Source of the DNA: Planctomycetota bacterium
GTDB lineage: Bacteria > Planctomycetota > Planctomycetia > Pirellulales > Pirellulaceae
NCBI GenBank assembly: GCA_029259935.1
Contig: JAJDEH010000019.1
Span: 21,564-85,563 of the forward strand
Reading direction: 5' to 3'
Length of the DNA stretch: 64,000 nt
Shown here: positions 38,140 to 46,204 of the stretch, in pieces
Numbering within the stretch: the stretch's first letter is position 1
Layout of the letters: every line of letters begins with the position of its first letter
Made by a program: the position numbers and the translations under genes
Notes under the pieces: generated by a model
Databases searched by the model: none
What the model was told of the DNA's origin: nothing
What the model saw: the letters and a program-made list of their open reading frames with translations, nothing else

Positions 38140-38847
38140 TTAACTAGAACCCTGCGAAATCTCCAGCACCCAGCGCACCGCATGCTGGTTCAATTCCGAG
38201 GCGTTCTTCAAACCCAGCTTTTCCTTGATGTGTTCGCGATGCGTTTCGATCGTCTTAATACTCAGATGCAACTTGGTCGCGATCTGCCTGGTCGAAAAGC
38301 CGCGGCCAATCAATTCAAAGACTTCTAGTTCACGGTCGGATAACTTTTCGATCGACGAGAAATGGGCTGGCCGCTCACCCGTCACGACACCGTAAAGAAC
38401 CCGATCCTTCATTTCGTCGCTCAGGTAAATATGCCCCGTCAGCACTTGCCGAATGGCGTCGATGACCTGGTCGGTGGCCTCTTGCTTGTTGATGTAGCCC
38501 ATCGCACCGGCTTTCAGCGCCCGTTCGGCGAACAGCGTTTCGTCGTGCATCGAAACTACAATCATCGTCACGTTCGCCGATTTGGCCTTGATGCGTTTGA
38601 TCAGTTCCAATCCGTTGCCGTCTTGCAGCGAAATGTCTACCACGACCAAATCGGGGCGCTGCTGTTCGACCTGTTTCAACGCCTCATCCATGTCGGCGGC
38701 TTCAGCGCAGACCTCAAGATCAGGTTCTCCCGAAATCAACTCGGTTAGCCCGTGGCGCACCAAGGCATGATCGTCAACGATCAAGATTCGACGAACCACT
38801 TCGGGCGGGGTTTCTTGTTCAGCCGGATTTGGCAATTGGGTCACCAT
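38140..38847 (-). CDS. NarL/FixJ-family response regulator
   Basis: 235 residues. Receiver domain (ILIVDDHALVRHGLTELI, phosphoacceptor in DLVVVDISLQDGNG, MHDETLFAERALKAGAMGYINK) followed by a LuxR-type HTH (LSDRELEVFELIGRGFSTRQIATKLHLSIKTIETHREHIKEKL). It binds DNA when phosphorylated. Its start lies 29 bases inside the upstream histidine kinase gene, so the two are translated together and form a cognate pair. Confidence 0.95.
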   Translation of the reverse strand: MVTQLPNPAEQETPPEVVRRILIVDDHALVRHGLTELISGEPDLEVCAEAADMDEALKQVEQQRPDLVVVDISLQDGNGLELIKRIKAKSANVTMIVVSMHDETLFAERALKAGAMGYINKQEATDQVIDAIRQVLTGHIYLSDEMKDRVLYGVVTGERPAHFSSIEKLSDRELEVFELIGRGFSTRQIATKLHLSIKTIETHREHIKEKLGLKNASELNQHAVRWVLEISQGSS

Positions 38848-40255
38848 CGGGAAGATCCTGTTTTAGAGAACAAGTTACGGACGTTCCAAGATCCGGTTGG
38901 CTTTGGATGTCCAACGTGCCGCCCATGGCCGTTGCCCGATAACGCATGATCCGCAATCCCATTCCTTGTTGCTGATCGGGATGCTGAATCCCCACGCCAT
39001 CGTCTGTAATTTGTAACATAACTCGGCCCGCTTGGGACTCCAGCCGGACCAAAATGCTATCAGCCCGGGCGTGCCGGACGGCATTGTTGATCGATTCCTG
39101 GGCAATACGGTAGAGGTTGGTCGCCGCATCGATGTCTTCCACGGGCACAGGCCGGTCGCACTGGAATTTGCAGGACAACCCGATGCGGCGCTGGACATTG
39201 TGGGCCAATTGCTCAAGGGCCACCATCAGACCGTTGACGTCGACTTCCACGGGGGCCAGCCCTCGAATGGCTCCGCGAACTTCGCCCAATGTCCGCTGCA
39301 TCGCGGAGACGATTTCCTCGGCAAGATCCGCTTCGGCGGCATCGCGTTCGGATAGTTTGCGAGCCAGGCTGCGGGCCATGTAGCTAAGTCCCGTCAACTC
39401 TTGGCCCACCGTATCGTGCAGATCTTGGCTGATGCGTTGCTGTTCCCGCGTGCTTACCTCAAGCACTTCTTTTTCCAGATGCCGCCGCTCGGTGATGTCT
39501 TCGGCGGTGCCGGCGATCCGGTAAACCTCCTGCTTGGCATTTCGAATGGGCACGCCCCGGTCCCAAATCCAGCGGGTCGTTCCATCGGGCCGCACGATGC
39601 GATATTCCTGGCTGAACGGACGGTCGATCAGCTTGTCCGAGGCGGCGTGAAAAACACTTGCCTGGTCGTCACTGTGAATCGCATCGACCCAATCTTTCGT
39701 CAGTTGGTCCAGTTCTTCGCGCTTGCGGCCCCAGATTCGCTCATAAGCAGGACTCACATACAGCAGTCGCTGCTGCTGGACATCGTGCAGCCAGAAGACC
39801 TCGTGCATGTTCTCGGTCAATTGACGAAACCGCTCTTCGCTGGCCCGCAACGAACGGTGCAGCCGATGGCGTTCGATGGCATAAAGCAAAGACCGGGGCA
39901 GCACGTTGGCGTCGAGCTGATCCTTGACGATGTAGTCCTGCGCGCCCAGCTTCAATGCCTCCATGGCAATCGATTCTTGGCCAATTCCACTGACCACGAC
40001 CACGGGGATCTCGGGGGCCGCGTTTTGCAATTCCGTAAAAGTTGTAATGCCGAAGCTGTCCGGTAGAGTCAAATCCAGCACGACGACATCGATCCCACCC
40101 GTCTCCAAGCGCCGCAAGGCATTCGCCAAATCGCGAGCGCTTTCAATCTCAATCTGAAAACTGGCCGTTTGGGCGTGGGCCACCATCTCTTCGATCAGCT
40201 TGGCGTCAAAGGTGCTGTCTTCGACAAGCAGCGCTCGGTAAGTCGTGAATTTCAT
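38819..40255 (-). CDS. Receiver-PAS-histidine kinase (NarX/HisKA_3 type)
   Basis: 478 residues, cytoplasmic. Residues about 5-125 form a receiver domain (ALLVEDSTFDAKL, VVLDLTLPDSFGITTF), 135-255 a PAS domain with PAC (FRQLTENMHEVFWLHDVQQQ, YRIVRPDGTTRWIWDRG, GTAEDITERRHLEK), then a HisKA_3 dimerisation segment (QQRISQDLHDTVGQELTGLSYM, phospho-His in LHD) and a HATPase (AQESINNAVRHARA, DDGVGI, GMGLRIMRYRA). The regulator at 38140 overlaps its end and is its likely substrate. A receiver at the N-terminus of a kinase suggests input from another relay, possibly the free receiver at 40621. Confidence 0.94.
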   Translation of the reverse strand: MKFTTYRALLVEDSTFDAKLIEEMVAHAQTASFQIEIESARDLANALRRLETGGIDVVVLDLTLPDSFGITTFTELQNAAPEIPVVVVSGIGQESIAMEALKLGAQDYIVKDQLDANVLPRSLLYAIERHRLHRSLRASEERFRQLTENMHEVFWLHDVQQQRLLYVSPAYERIWGRKREELDQLTKDWVDAIHSDDQASVFHAASDKLIDRPFSQEYRIVRPDGTTRWIWDRGVPIRNAKQEVYRIAGTAEDITERRHLEKEVLEVSTREQQRISQDLHDTVGQELTGLSYMARSLARKLSERDAAEADLAEEIVSAMQRTLGEVRGAIRGLAPVEVDVNGLMVALEQLAHNVQRRIGLSCKFQCDRPVPVEDIDAATNLYRIAQESINNAVRHARADSILVRLESQAGRVMLQITDDGVGIQHPDQQQGMGLRIMRYRATAMGGTLDIQSQPDLGTSVTCSLKQDLPDGDPIAKSG

Positions 40256-40620
40256 TGGCGATCATCGACCAGCTAGAATCGGTCCGTGGCCCTGCCTCGT
40301 GACTCATTCATGACGGAAGTTTGATGGATTCCGCCCTTCCACGGGAGAACATCCGCTCTGGCAAACCCCCTGAATGCTTGTCGGTTAATCTGATTGTGTA
40401 TTTCCGCCCCGTCAAGTGCCGCGGGGCGCATGAGCCGGAACCATAACCCGTGGTGGATGCGTCGATGCGTCGTCGGTCAGCCGCCGAAGGTCCAGCAATT
40501 GGCGGAATTGACTTGCCGAAGCGCTCATTTGTTGTTGAAATGAAAGCAGTCGTCCGCGTCCAGATAGCGTGTGTCTTGGCGGTCTCTTCATCTAGGTCAC
40601 ATTTTTGAGGTGACAACAAC
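40256..40620. other. Intergenic region between divergent signalling genes
   Basis: 365 bases, with no ORF, tRNA or strong hairpin. It holds the divergent promoters of the kinase-regulator pair and of the single receiver gene; a good Shine-Dalgarno (GAGGTGA at 40609-40615) precedes the latter. Confidence 0.5.
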
Positions 40621-41070
40621 ATGTCGCAAGAAGAAATGGTTGGCCGGCCAATGGAAATCCTGTTGGTCGAGGATAGTTTGCTGGACGCACGGGTTGCCAT
40701 GCTGGCCCTCAAGGAAGGACAAGTTCAACATCGGCTGACGTTGTTACGTGACGGCGAAGAAGCCCTTGAGTTCCTCTTTCGCAAGGGGAAATTTGCCCAA
40801 GCTCCGCGGCCCGACTTGATCCTGCTAGATCTGCTGATGCCCAAAAAAGACGGGCGAGAAGTGCTGACGGTATTGAAGGGCGACTTCCATTTGAAGTCCA
40901 TTCCCATCGTCGTCTTGACGGCATCCGACGAGGCACGCGAACAGGTCGTCGACGAAGAACTCGAAGTCGACAGCTTCATGACTAAACCGGTCGACATCGA
41001 AAAGTTCCTGATGGTGATTCGGGAACTCAAGAGCGGCCTGCTGGCCGACGTGATTCTGCCCGGCGCATAA
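40621..41070 (+). CDS. Stand-alone response regulator (Rcp1-like)
   Basis: 149 residues consisting of one receiver domain: ILLVEDSLLDARVAMLALKE (acidic pair), FRKGKFAQAPRPDLILLDLLMPKKDG (phosphoacceptor Asp), IVVLTASDEARE and SFMTKPVDIEKFLMVIREL. The insertion before the phosphoacceptor strand is typical of Rcp1-type regulators paired with phytochrome or PAS kinases. No output domain, so it acts by phosphotransfer or protein binding. Divergent from the receiver-PAS kinase at 38819, a plausible partner. Confidence 0.92.
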   Translation: MSQEEMVGRPMEILLVEDSLLDARVAMLALKEGQVQHRLTLLRDGEEALEFLFRKGKFAQAPRPDLILLDLLMPKKDGREVLTVLKGDFHLKSIPIVVLTASDEAREQVVDEELEVDSFMTKPVDIEKFLMVIRELKSGLLADVILPGA

Positions 41071-41116
41071 TGGCCGGACAGAATCGGACGGCATTTCACG
41101 AAATTGCGCGGGGATG

Positions 41117-41719
41117 CTATTTCTTGGCAACACCCAATTCGCCAAGCTTGGCGCTTAGATCCGCGCCATGGCTGCGAGTTTTCACCCCCTTGTCGATGTG
41201 CAGGATCTTGCCATCGATTCCAATGATGTAAGTCCATCGTTCCGGCACGCGGCGATTGCCGTGGACCACGCCATAGGCTTCGGCGGTGGACTTTGTCGGA
41301 TCACTGAGGATGGGATAGTCAAGTTTCAATTCGGCGGCGTACTTCTTGTTCGTCTCCGCCGTGTCGCAGCTTGCGGAAAACACGGCGACATCAAATTTGT
41401 CCAGCCCCGAGCCCTTGGACTTGGCGACCGTAAAGGGTTTTCCATTGATCAACGTGACATCAAACGACTCGTCAATATCGCTGGCACGCAGCGAAGAGCA
41501 TTCGGCCGTTCAGCCACCGGTGAAAGATTTGGGGTACCAAGCCAATAAAACGGCTTGCTTGTTTTTGAATTCGGAAAGCTTGTAAGTCTTTCCGTCGGAT
41601 CCCTTCAATTGGAAATCTGGGGCGACATCGCCGACCTTGAGTTCCGCGCTCGCGCTGGAAGCGGCGAGGAACAAGGCGGTGAGGGCGACTGCGGTAAGTA
41701 CTTTGCGTGGGTGGGTCAA
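41117..41719 (-). CDS. Putative selenoprotein: exported peroxiredoxin with in-frame TGA at the peroxidatic Cys (codon 70)
   Basis: One frame runs from TTG at 41719 (Shine-Dalgarno AAGGAG seven bases upstream) to TAG at 41117, broken only by TGA at 41512-41510. The 200-residue product has a signal peptide (RKVLTAVALTALFLAASSASA), the AhpC/TSA-type start LKVGDVAPDFQLKGSDGKTY, then LLAWYPKSFTGG-[TGA70]-TAEC74SSLRAS. In Bcp/PrxQ-like peroxiredoxins this position is the peroxidatic Cys ('YPK..TPGCT..AC'), and C74 could be the resolving Cys. After the TGA the frame is open for 130 codons with typical family features (VFSASCDTAETNKKYA, YPILSDPTKSTAEAYGV). A SECIS-like hairpin follows. The alternative is a single-base nonsense change. 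It would reduce peroxides outside the cytoplasm, with selenol chemistry boosting activity. Confidence 0.8.
41478..41512 (-). promoter_or_regulatory. Candidate bacterial SECIS element
   Basis: On the minus strand the TGA (41512-41510) is followed by UCGCUG (41494-41489), loop CGUGC and CAGCGA (41483-41478), a perfect six-pair stem. The loop begins 22 bases after the TGA and has G as its second base; both agree with the bacterial SECIS model as I remember it (loop 16-37 bases after UGA, G at the start of the loop). A weaker lower stem CUC/GAG extends it. Confidence 0.6.
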
Positions 41720-41726
41720 GTTGAAT

Positions 41727-41732
41727 CTCCTT
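41727..41732 (-). promoter_or_regulatory. Ribosome-binding site deciding the TTG start
   Basis: AAGGAG on the minus strand, seven bases before TTG at 41719. No ATG or GTG with a comparable site is available at the signal-peptide start, so TTG is the likely initiation codon of the peroxiredoxin. Confidence 0.7.
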
Positions 41733-41850
41733 GATCATAGAGGGTGGGAACGTGAAGGTGAGGAAGCCGGCAAGCGACTCGCGACCCATTGATTATACAA
41801 AGCCGAGATCCGGATTTCGACTCACCCGCGAAATGGGCTGCGGGTGTGGT

Positions 41851-42141
41851 CATGGCCCCATCCTTGAGTCGTTGCTTCCGCCGGGACGAGCCCGACGGAG
41901 AGCCGTGGTTGCCGCAGAGGGTGAGTAGCTGCTCAGTTGTCGCTCACGCCGGGGCAAGCCCGACGGAAGCAATGAGGCGGGGTTATTTGGCGATGAAAGT
42001 TCCCGATGCGTAGACTAATTCGCGAGAGTTTCCGTCGGGCTTGCCCCGGCGGCTACACAACTGCCAAGCTACCTAAGATTGCCAAATACATAACCGCTCT
42101 CCGTCGGGCTCGTCCCGGCGGAAGCGACGATTCATTCGCTG
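41851..42141. repeat. REP-like hairpin cluster, left of the transposase gene
   Basis: About 290 bases carrying four related hairpin units: 41871-41903, 41942-41970, 42026-42052 and 42096-42125. Each has a core of the type GTCGGGCTTGCCCCGGCG or its complement (GGGC-TT-GCCC), the last two in opposite orientation to the first two, so the cluster itself is an inverted repeat. A strongly similar cluster lies at 42921-43225; for example the 19-base stretch GAGTAGCTGCTCAGTTGT-C appears in both with one difference over about 48 bases, in opposite orientation. Confidence 0.85.
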
Positions 42142-42201
42142 ATTCCAGCCGAGCGCCGGACGGCGTTTCGATCATATTTCCCAAATGTCCCCACATAATA
42201 G

Positions 42202-42879
42202 CTAAAGCGAAACACCGGTTTCATTCCCTGCCCATACGCCAATGTTGTTCATCAACGAGATGGCGACCTCACCCGGCGACTGGGTCACGTTCGCACCCAA
42301 CAGAACATGCATGTGGTTGCTCAAGATCCCGATCCGGGATAGTCGCCAGTCCTTCTTGGCGGCAGTTCGAATGATCACGGAGCGGGAGCGCGCCAAAACG
42401 CTTTGACGAATCTCGTTCCCTTCGTTTTCCACGACCACCTGTAGGCTGTATACGAACTGACCGTAGTTACCCGTCATCGTCTGTCCGAGGTCGACGGCCT
42501 CATCGTGAAACTGCAATGCTTCGATCCTCCGCTGCACCTTGGGGTCAGCCATGGGATGCTTCGATGTTTGGCCAGCGATGTACTTATCGAGGACTCGACA
42601 GTTCGCCTCGCCAACACTGCCGATGAAATAATTGCGGCGAAACGCATTGGGGTTATCCGCACGGATCAAGTATTGCCATCGACCCTTGAGTAACCGCACG
42701 ATGTTCGAAGGCGACAGTTGCGGTGGCGTACTCACAAGAAATTGCCCCACGTTTGCTTGAGCGTGTCGAAAGTTCAGTATGCGAACGCCGTCACGTTCGG
42801 TGGCCGCGCCGAGCTGGTTCAGCCACTTCGACGACGGCGGCAAAGCGACGCGGCCAAATAGGCTGACCGACCAATTCAA
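42202..42879 (-). CDS. IS200/RAYT-like Y1 transposase, unusual two-lobe layout
   Basis: 225 residues. The C-terminal half has the HUH nuclease motif in ILSNHMHVLLGANV (H189-M-H191). The N-terminal half has the other Y1 landmarks: FLVSTPPQLSPSNIVRLLKGRW (residues ~48-69) and KYIAGQ with Tyr100 and Gln104 (YxxxQ), while its own HUH position reads V-G-Q and is lost. After H191 only 34 residues remain, too few for a second tyrosine helix. So the two halves are each incomplete but complementary. The gene sits between two hairpin clusters, 60 and 41 bases from its ends, as RAYT genes sit with their REP sequences. It probably nicks single-stranded hairpin DNA; activity unproven. Confidence 0.75.
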   Translation of the reverse strand: MNWSVSLFGRVALPPSSKWLNQLGAATERDGVRILNFRHAQANVGQFLVSTPPQLSPSNIVRLLKGRWQYLIRADNPNAFRRNYFIGSVGEANCRVLDKYIAGQTSKHPMADPKVQRRIEALQFHDEAVDLGQTMTGNYGQFVYSLQVVVENEGNEIRQSVLARSRSVIIRTAAKKDWRLSRIGILSNHMHVLLGANVTQSPGEVAISLMNNIGVWAGNETGVSL

Positions 42880-42920
42880 TTGGAAGGCGGGAGTTGTATT
42901 CTCGAGGGTGTAAATGGTTT

Positions 42921-43225
42921 CATGGCCCCAACGCTGAATCGTTGCTTCCGCCGGGGCCAGCCCGACGGAGAGCGGTACGCATTACACGATCTTTGGTAGC
43001 CTCGCAGTTGTGTTGCCGCCGGGGCAAGCCCGACGAAACTCATGCGAACTATTTTACTCTTTCTGGAATTTTACTCGTTCTGGACTCTCAAGGCGAAAAG
43101 CCCCGCCCCATCGCTTCCGTCGGGCTTGCCCCGGCGTGAGCAACAACTGAGCAGCTACTCGCCTTCCGCAGGCAACCAGGGCTCTCCGTCGGCCTCGTCC
43201 CGACGGAAGCAGCGATTTATTCGCC
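42921..43225. repeat. REP-like hairpin cluster, right of the transposase gene
   Basis: Four hairpin units at about 42950-42983, 43013-43038, 43111-43138 and 43181-43210, again two in each orientation. Read on the reverse strand the cluster aligns with most of 41851-42141. With the transposase gene it forms a structure of about 1.4 kb, cluster-gene-cluster. The right end stops about 140 bases before the mutS start. Confidence 0.85.
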
Positions 43226-43364
43226 AATCCCAGACAAAGCGAAATAGGGCGAATGTCATCCCACGGAAAGTGTGACGGTCAAGAAGGATATAGGGCCGCC
43301 CGGTCGCTCCTCATTCGTCTCGGTTACCTTGCCACTGTTTCGATTGCGCTTTAAAACATTTTGC

Positions 43365-45995
43365 ATGGCCACAACACCGATGATGCAGCAGTACGAGGAT
43401 GCCAAGGAAGCTTGCGGCGACGCGATCTTGTTGTTCCGCATGGGCGACTTTTACGAGTTGTTTTATGAGGACGCCAAAACGGCGGCGCGGGTACTGGGGC
43501 TGACGCTGACCAGCCGCGACAAGGGCGAAAATCCGATTCCGATGGCCGGGTTTCCCCATCATCAAGTGGATATCTACGTCGGCAAACTGATTCGGGCCGG
43601 CCATCGAGCGGCGGTCTGCGAACAAGTCGAAGATCCGCGCAAGGCCAAAGGGCTCGTGAAGCGCGAAGTGACGCGTGTGGTCAGTCCAGGAACCTTGACC
43701 GACGACACGCTGTTGGATCCCCGCGAGAGCAATTACTTGGCCGCGATCGTCTCGGACACGGTCGGCGCGGACGGGCAGGCGGAATTTGTCGGCATCGCTT
43801 GGGCCGAACTTTCGACCGGGCATTTTCAAGCCGCCATGTTTCCCGCCACGCAAATGGGCGATCAATTGGCGCGGATCAATCCGTCCGAGTGCCTGGTTAG
43901 CGACGGGGCCGCGCCGTTGCCAGCGCATTTGTTCCGCGACGCGACGGTCACGACTCGGCCGGGCTGGGCCTTTTCGCGAGAGGCCGCCGAGAAGACGCTG
44001 ACAAAGCAGTTTCGAACTCACCGGCTCGACGGCTTTGGGTTTTCCGACGACGACGGCTTGGCACTGCGGGCCGCCGGTGCGGTTTTGGATTATTTGGTGG
44101 AAACCCAAAAGTCGTCGCTCGATCATATCGACCGGATTGCGCCCTACCGGGTCGGAACGACGTTGGAAATCGACGAGGCGACCCGACGCAGCTTGGAGAT
44201 CTCGCGAACTCTGCGCGAAGGCCGCCGTGAAGGATCGCTGCTTGCCGTGCTGGACCGAACCGTGACCTCGATGGGATCGCGTTTGCTGGCCGAGCGAATT
44301 GCCAGTCCGCTTACCCGGATCGATGCAATCAACGCCCGGCTAGACGCGGTGGAGGAACTAACGTGCGACGCGAACTTGCGTCGCGACGCGCGTGAGCACT
44401 TGCGGGACGTCTATGATCTCGAGCGGCTGCTGGCGCGCGTTGCCACGGGGCGTTCCACTCCACGAGATCTCAGTTTCATCAGCCGAACCTTGGCCAGCCT
44501 GCCGAAACTGAAAGCCAAGCTGACGGGCCGCAAGAGTCCGCTGCTGTGCGAATTGGAACAAGCGCTGGACCTGTGCCCCGAACTGCGCAGCCAACTCGAA
44601 GCCGCGCTGGTCGACGATTGCCCGCTCACTTCTCGCGAAGGAGGGTTTATTCGTGGCGGGCACAACGACGAACTCGACCGGCTGCGCGAACTGGCCACCG
44701 GCGGAAAGCAGTGGATCGCGCAGTACCAGGCCGAGGAAACGAAGAAGTCGGGCATCACGAATCTCAAAGTCGGTTTCAATAAGGTCTTTGGCTACTACAT
44801 CGAAATCACCAACGCCCATCGCGAGAAAGTTCCCGACGAGTACATTCGAAAACAAACGCTGAAGAACGCCGAACGATACATCACACCGCAGCTCAAGGAA
44901 TACGAAGAGAAGGTACTCTCGGCGGACGAAAAGGCAAAGGATCTGGAGTACGATTTGTTCGTCAAGCTTCGCGACGAAGTCCACGCCACGGGAAAGCGGC
45001 TGCAGTCGACCGCCTCGGTACTCGCCCAGCTTGATGTACTCATTTCACTGGCGGAACTGGCTTGCGAACGGGGTTATTGCCGGCCGGTGATGGTGGAAGA
45101 CCCGCTACTGGAGATTGTCGAGGGTCGGCATCCCGTATTGGACATTATCGAACCGCAAGGCACGTTCGTTCCCAACGATTGCACGGCGGACAGCGACGAC
45201 GGCCTGATTCTGCTGATAACCGGCCCCAACATGGCGGGAAAGAGTACCTACATTCGGCAGGTCGCGCTGATCACCCTGATGGCTCAAATCGGCAGCTTCG
45301 TGCCAGCCAAGCAGGCCACGATCGGGGTCGCCGACCGCATCTTCGCGCGCGTCGGGGCCAGCGACGAACTGTCTCGCGGCCAAAGTACGTTCATGGTGGA
45401 GATGACGGAAACGGCACGTATCCTGAACACGGCCACACCGCGCAGCTTGGTGATTCTTGACGAAATCGGTCGCGGCACCAGCACCTACGACGGCGTGTCG
45501 TTGGCCTGGGCTATTGTGGAACACATTCACGACGTGATCGCCTGCCGCACGCTGTTCGCCACGCATTATCACGAACTGACGGATTTGGAAACGAGTCTTT
45601 CGGGCATCAAGAATCTAAACGTTGCGGTCAAAGAGTGGGAGGATAACGTCGTCTTTCTGCATAAGATCGTCGAAGGGGCGGCGGACAAAAGCTACGGAAT
45701 TCACGTCGCGCGGCTGGCGGGCGTGCCCCAGGAAGTGAACGAGCGGGCCAAACAGATTTTGGCTCAACTTGAATCCGAGCATCTCGACGACGAGGGACGT
45801 CCCAAGGTCGAAAAAAAGAGAAAGCAACATCCGCGGCGCGATCTTCAGTTGACGCTGTTCGCTCCGTACGACCATCCGCTGCTGGACAGAATTCGGCAAA
45901 CGGACCTCAATTCGATCACTCCACTGGAAGCCATGCAGCTTGTCAAACAATGGCAAGAAGACCTGGCCGGCGACAAGCACAAGTCGCCGAAATAG
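43365..45995 (+). CDS. mutS: DNA mismatch repair protein MutS
   Basis: 876 residues from the ATG at 43365 (MATTPMMQQYEDAKEACGDAILLFRMGDFYELFYEDA); the frame is open 31 codons further but the MutS N-terminal pattern begins here. Mismatch-recognition (FRMGDFYELFYEDA), connector and clamp regions precede the ATPase: Walker A GPNMAGKSTYIRQ, signature SRGQSTFMVEMTE, Walker B LVILDEIGRGTSTYDG and FATHYHELTDLE. Full-length and intact. Initiates methyl-independent mismatch repair with MutL, which is not in the window. It follows the transposase element. Confidence 0.97.
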   Translation: MATTPMMQQYEDAKEACGDAILLFRMGDFYELFYEDAKTAARVLGLTLTSRDKGENPIPMAGFPHHQVDIYVGKLIRAGHRAAVCEQVEDPRKAKGLVKREVTRVVSPGTLTDDTLLDPRESNYLAAIVSDTVGADGQAEFVGIAWAELSTGHFQAAMFPATQMGDQLARINPSECLVSDGAAPLPAHLFRDATVTTRPGWAFSREAAEKTLTKQFRTHRLDGFGFSDDDGLALRAAGAVLDYLVETQKSSLDHIDRIAPYRVGTTLEIDEATRRSLEISRTLREGRREGSLLAVLDRTVTSMGSRLLAERIASPLTRIDAINARLDAVEELTCDANLRRDAREHLRDVYDLERLLARVATGRSTPRDLSFISRTLASLPKLKAKLTGRKSPLLCELEQALDLCPELRSQLEAALVDDCPLTSREGGFIRGGHNDELDRLRELATGGKQWIAQYQAEETKKSGITNLKVGFNKVFGYYIEITNAHREKVPDEYIRKQTLKNAERYITPQLKEYEEKVLSADEKAKDLEYDLFVKLRDEVHATGKRLQSTASVLAQLDVLISLAELACERGYCRPVMVEDPLLEIVEGRHPVLDIIEPQGTFVPNDCTADSDDGLILLITGPNMAGKSTYIRQVALITLMAQIGSFVPAKQATIGVADRIFARVGASDELSRGQSTFMVEMTETARILNTATPRSLVILDEIGRGTSTYDGVSLAWAIVEHIHDVIACRTLFATHYHELTDLETSLSGIKNLNVAVKEWEDNVVFLHKIVEGAADKSYGIHVARLAGVPQEVNERAKQILAQLESEHLDDEGRPKVEKKRKQHPRRDLQLTLFAPYDHPLLDRIRQTDLNSITPLEAMQLVKQWQEDLAGDKHKSPK

Positions 45996-46204
45996 CAAGC
46001 TCAACCGACGATTCGGTCGCTGGCGGTGTTTCGGCTCGGGCGAGCGTCTACCACCCGGATCTGTTTGACTAGAAGCGTTGTCGCCGGCTGTCGTCGCCGT
46101 GGCAATACGAGGGCAGCAAGGAATGCGCGCGGGCGACTTGCTCTTTGCCTGCCACGGGGTCAGAATGCGAAAGTGGCTTCAACCTTGATGCAGCAGGATT
46201 CACT

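Noticed and set aside
41117..41452. A separate small gene starting at an internal Met of the peroxiredoxin
   Set aside because: It begins in the middle of the fold without a ribosome-binding site and continues the upstream frame exactly across the TGA.
41851..43225. CRISPR array because of repeated units near a nuclease-like gene
   Set aside because: Units alternate in orientation, spacing is irregular, spacers are not of equal length and no cas gene is present.
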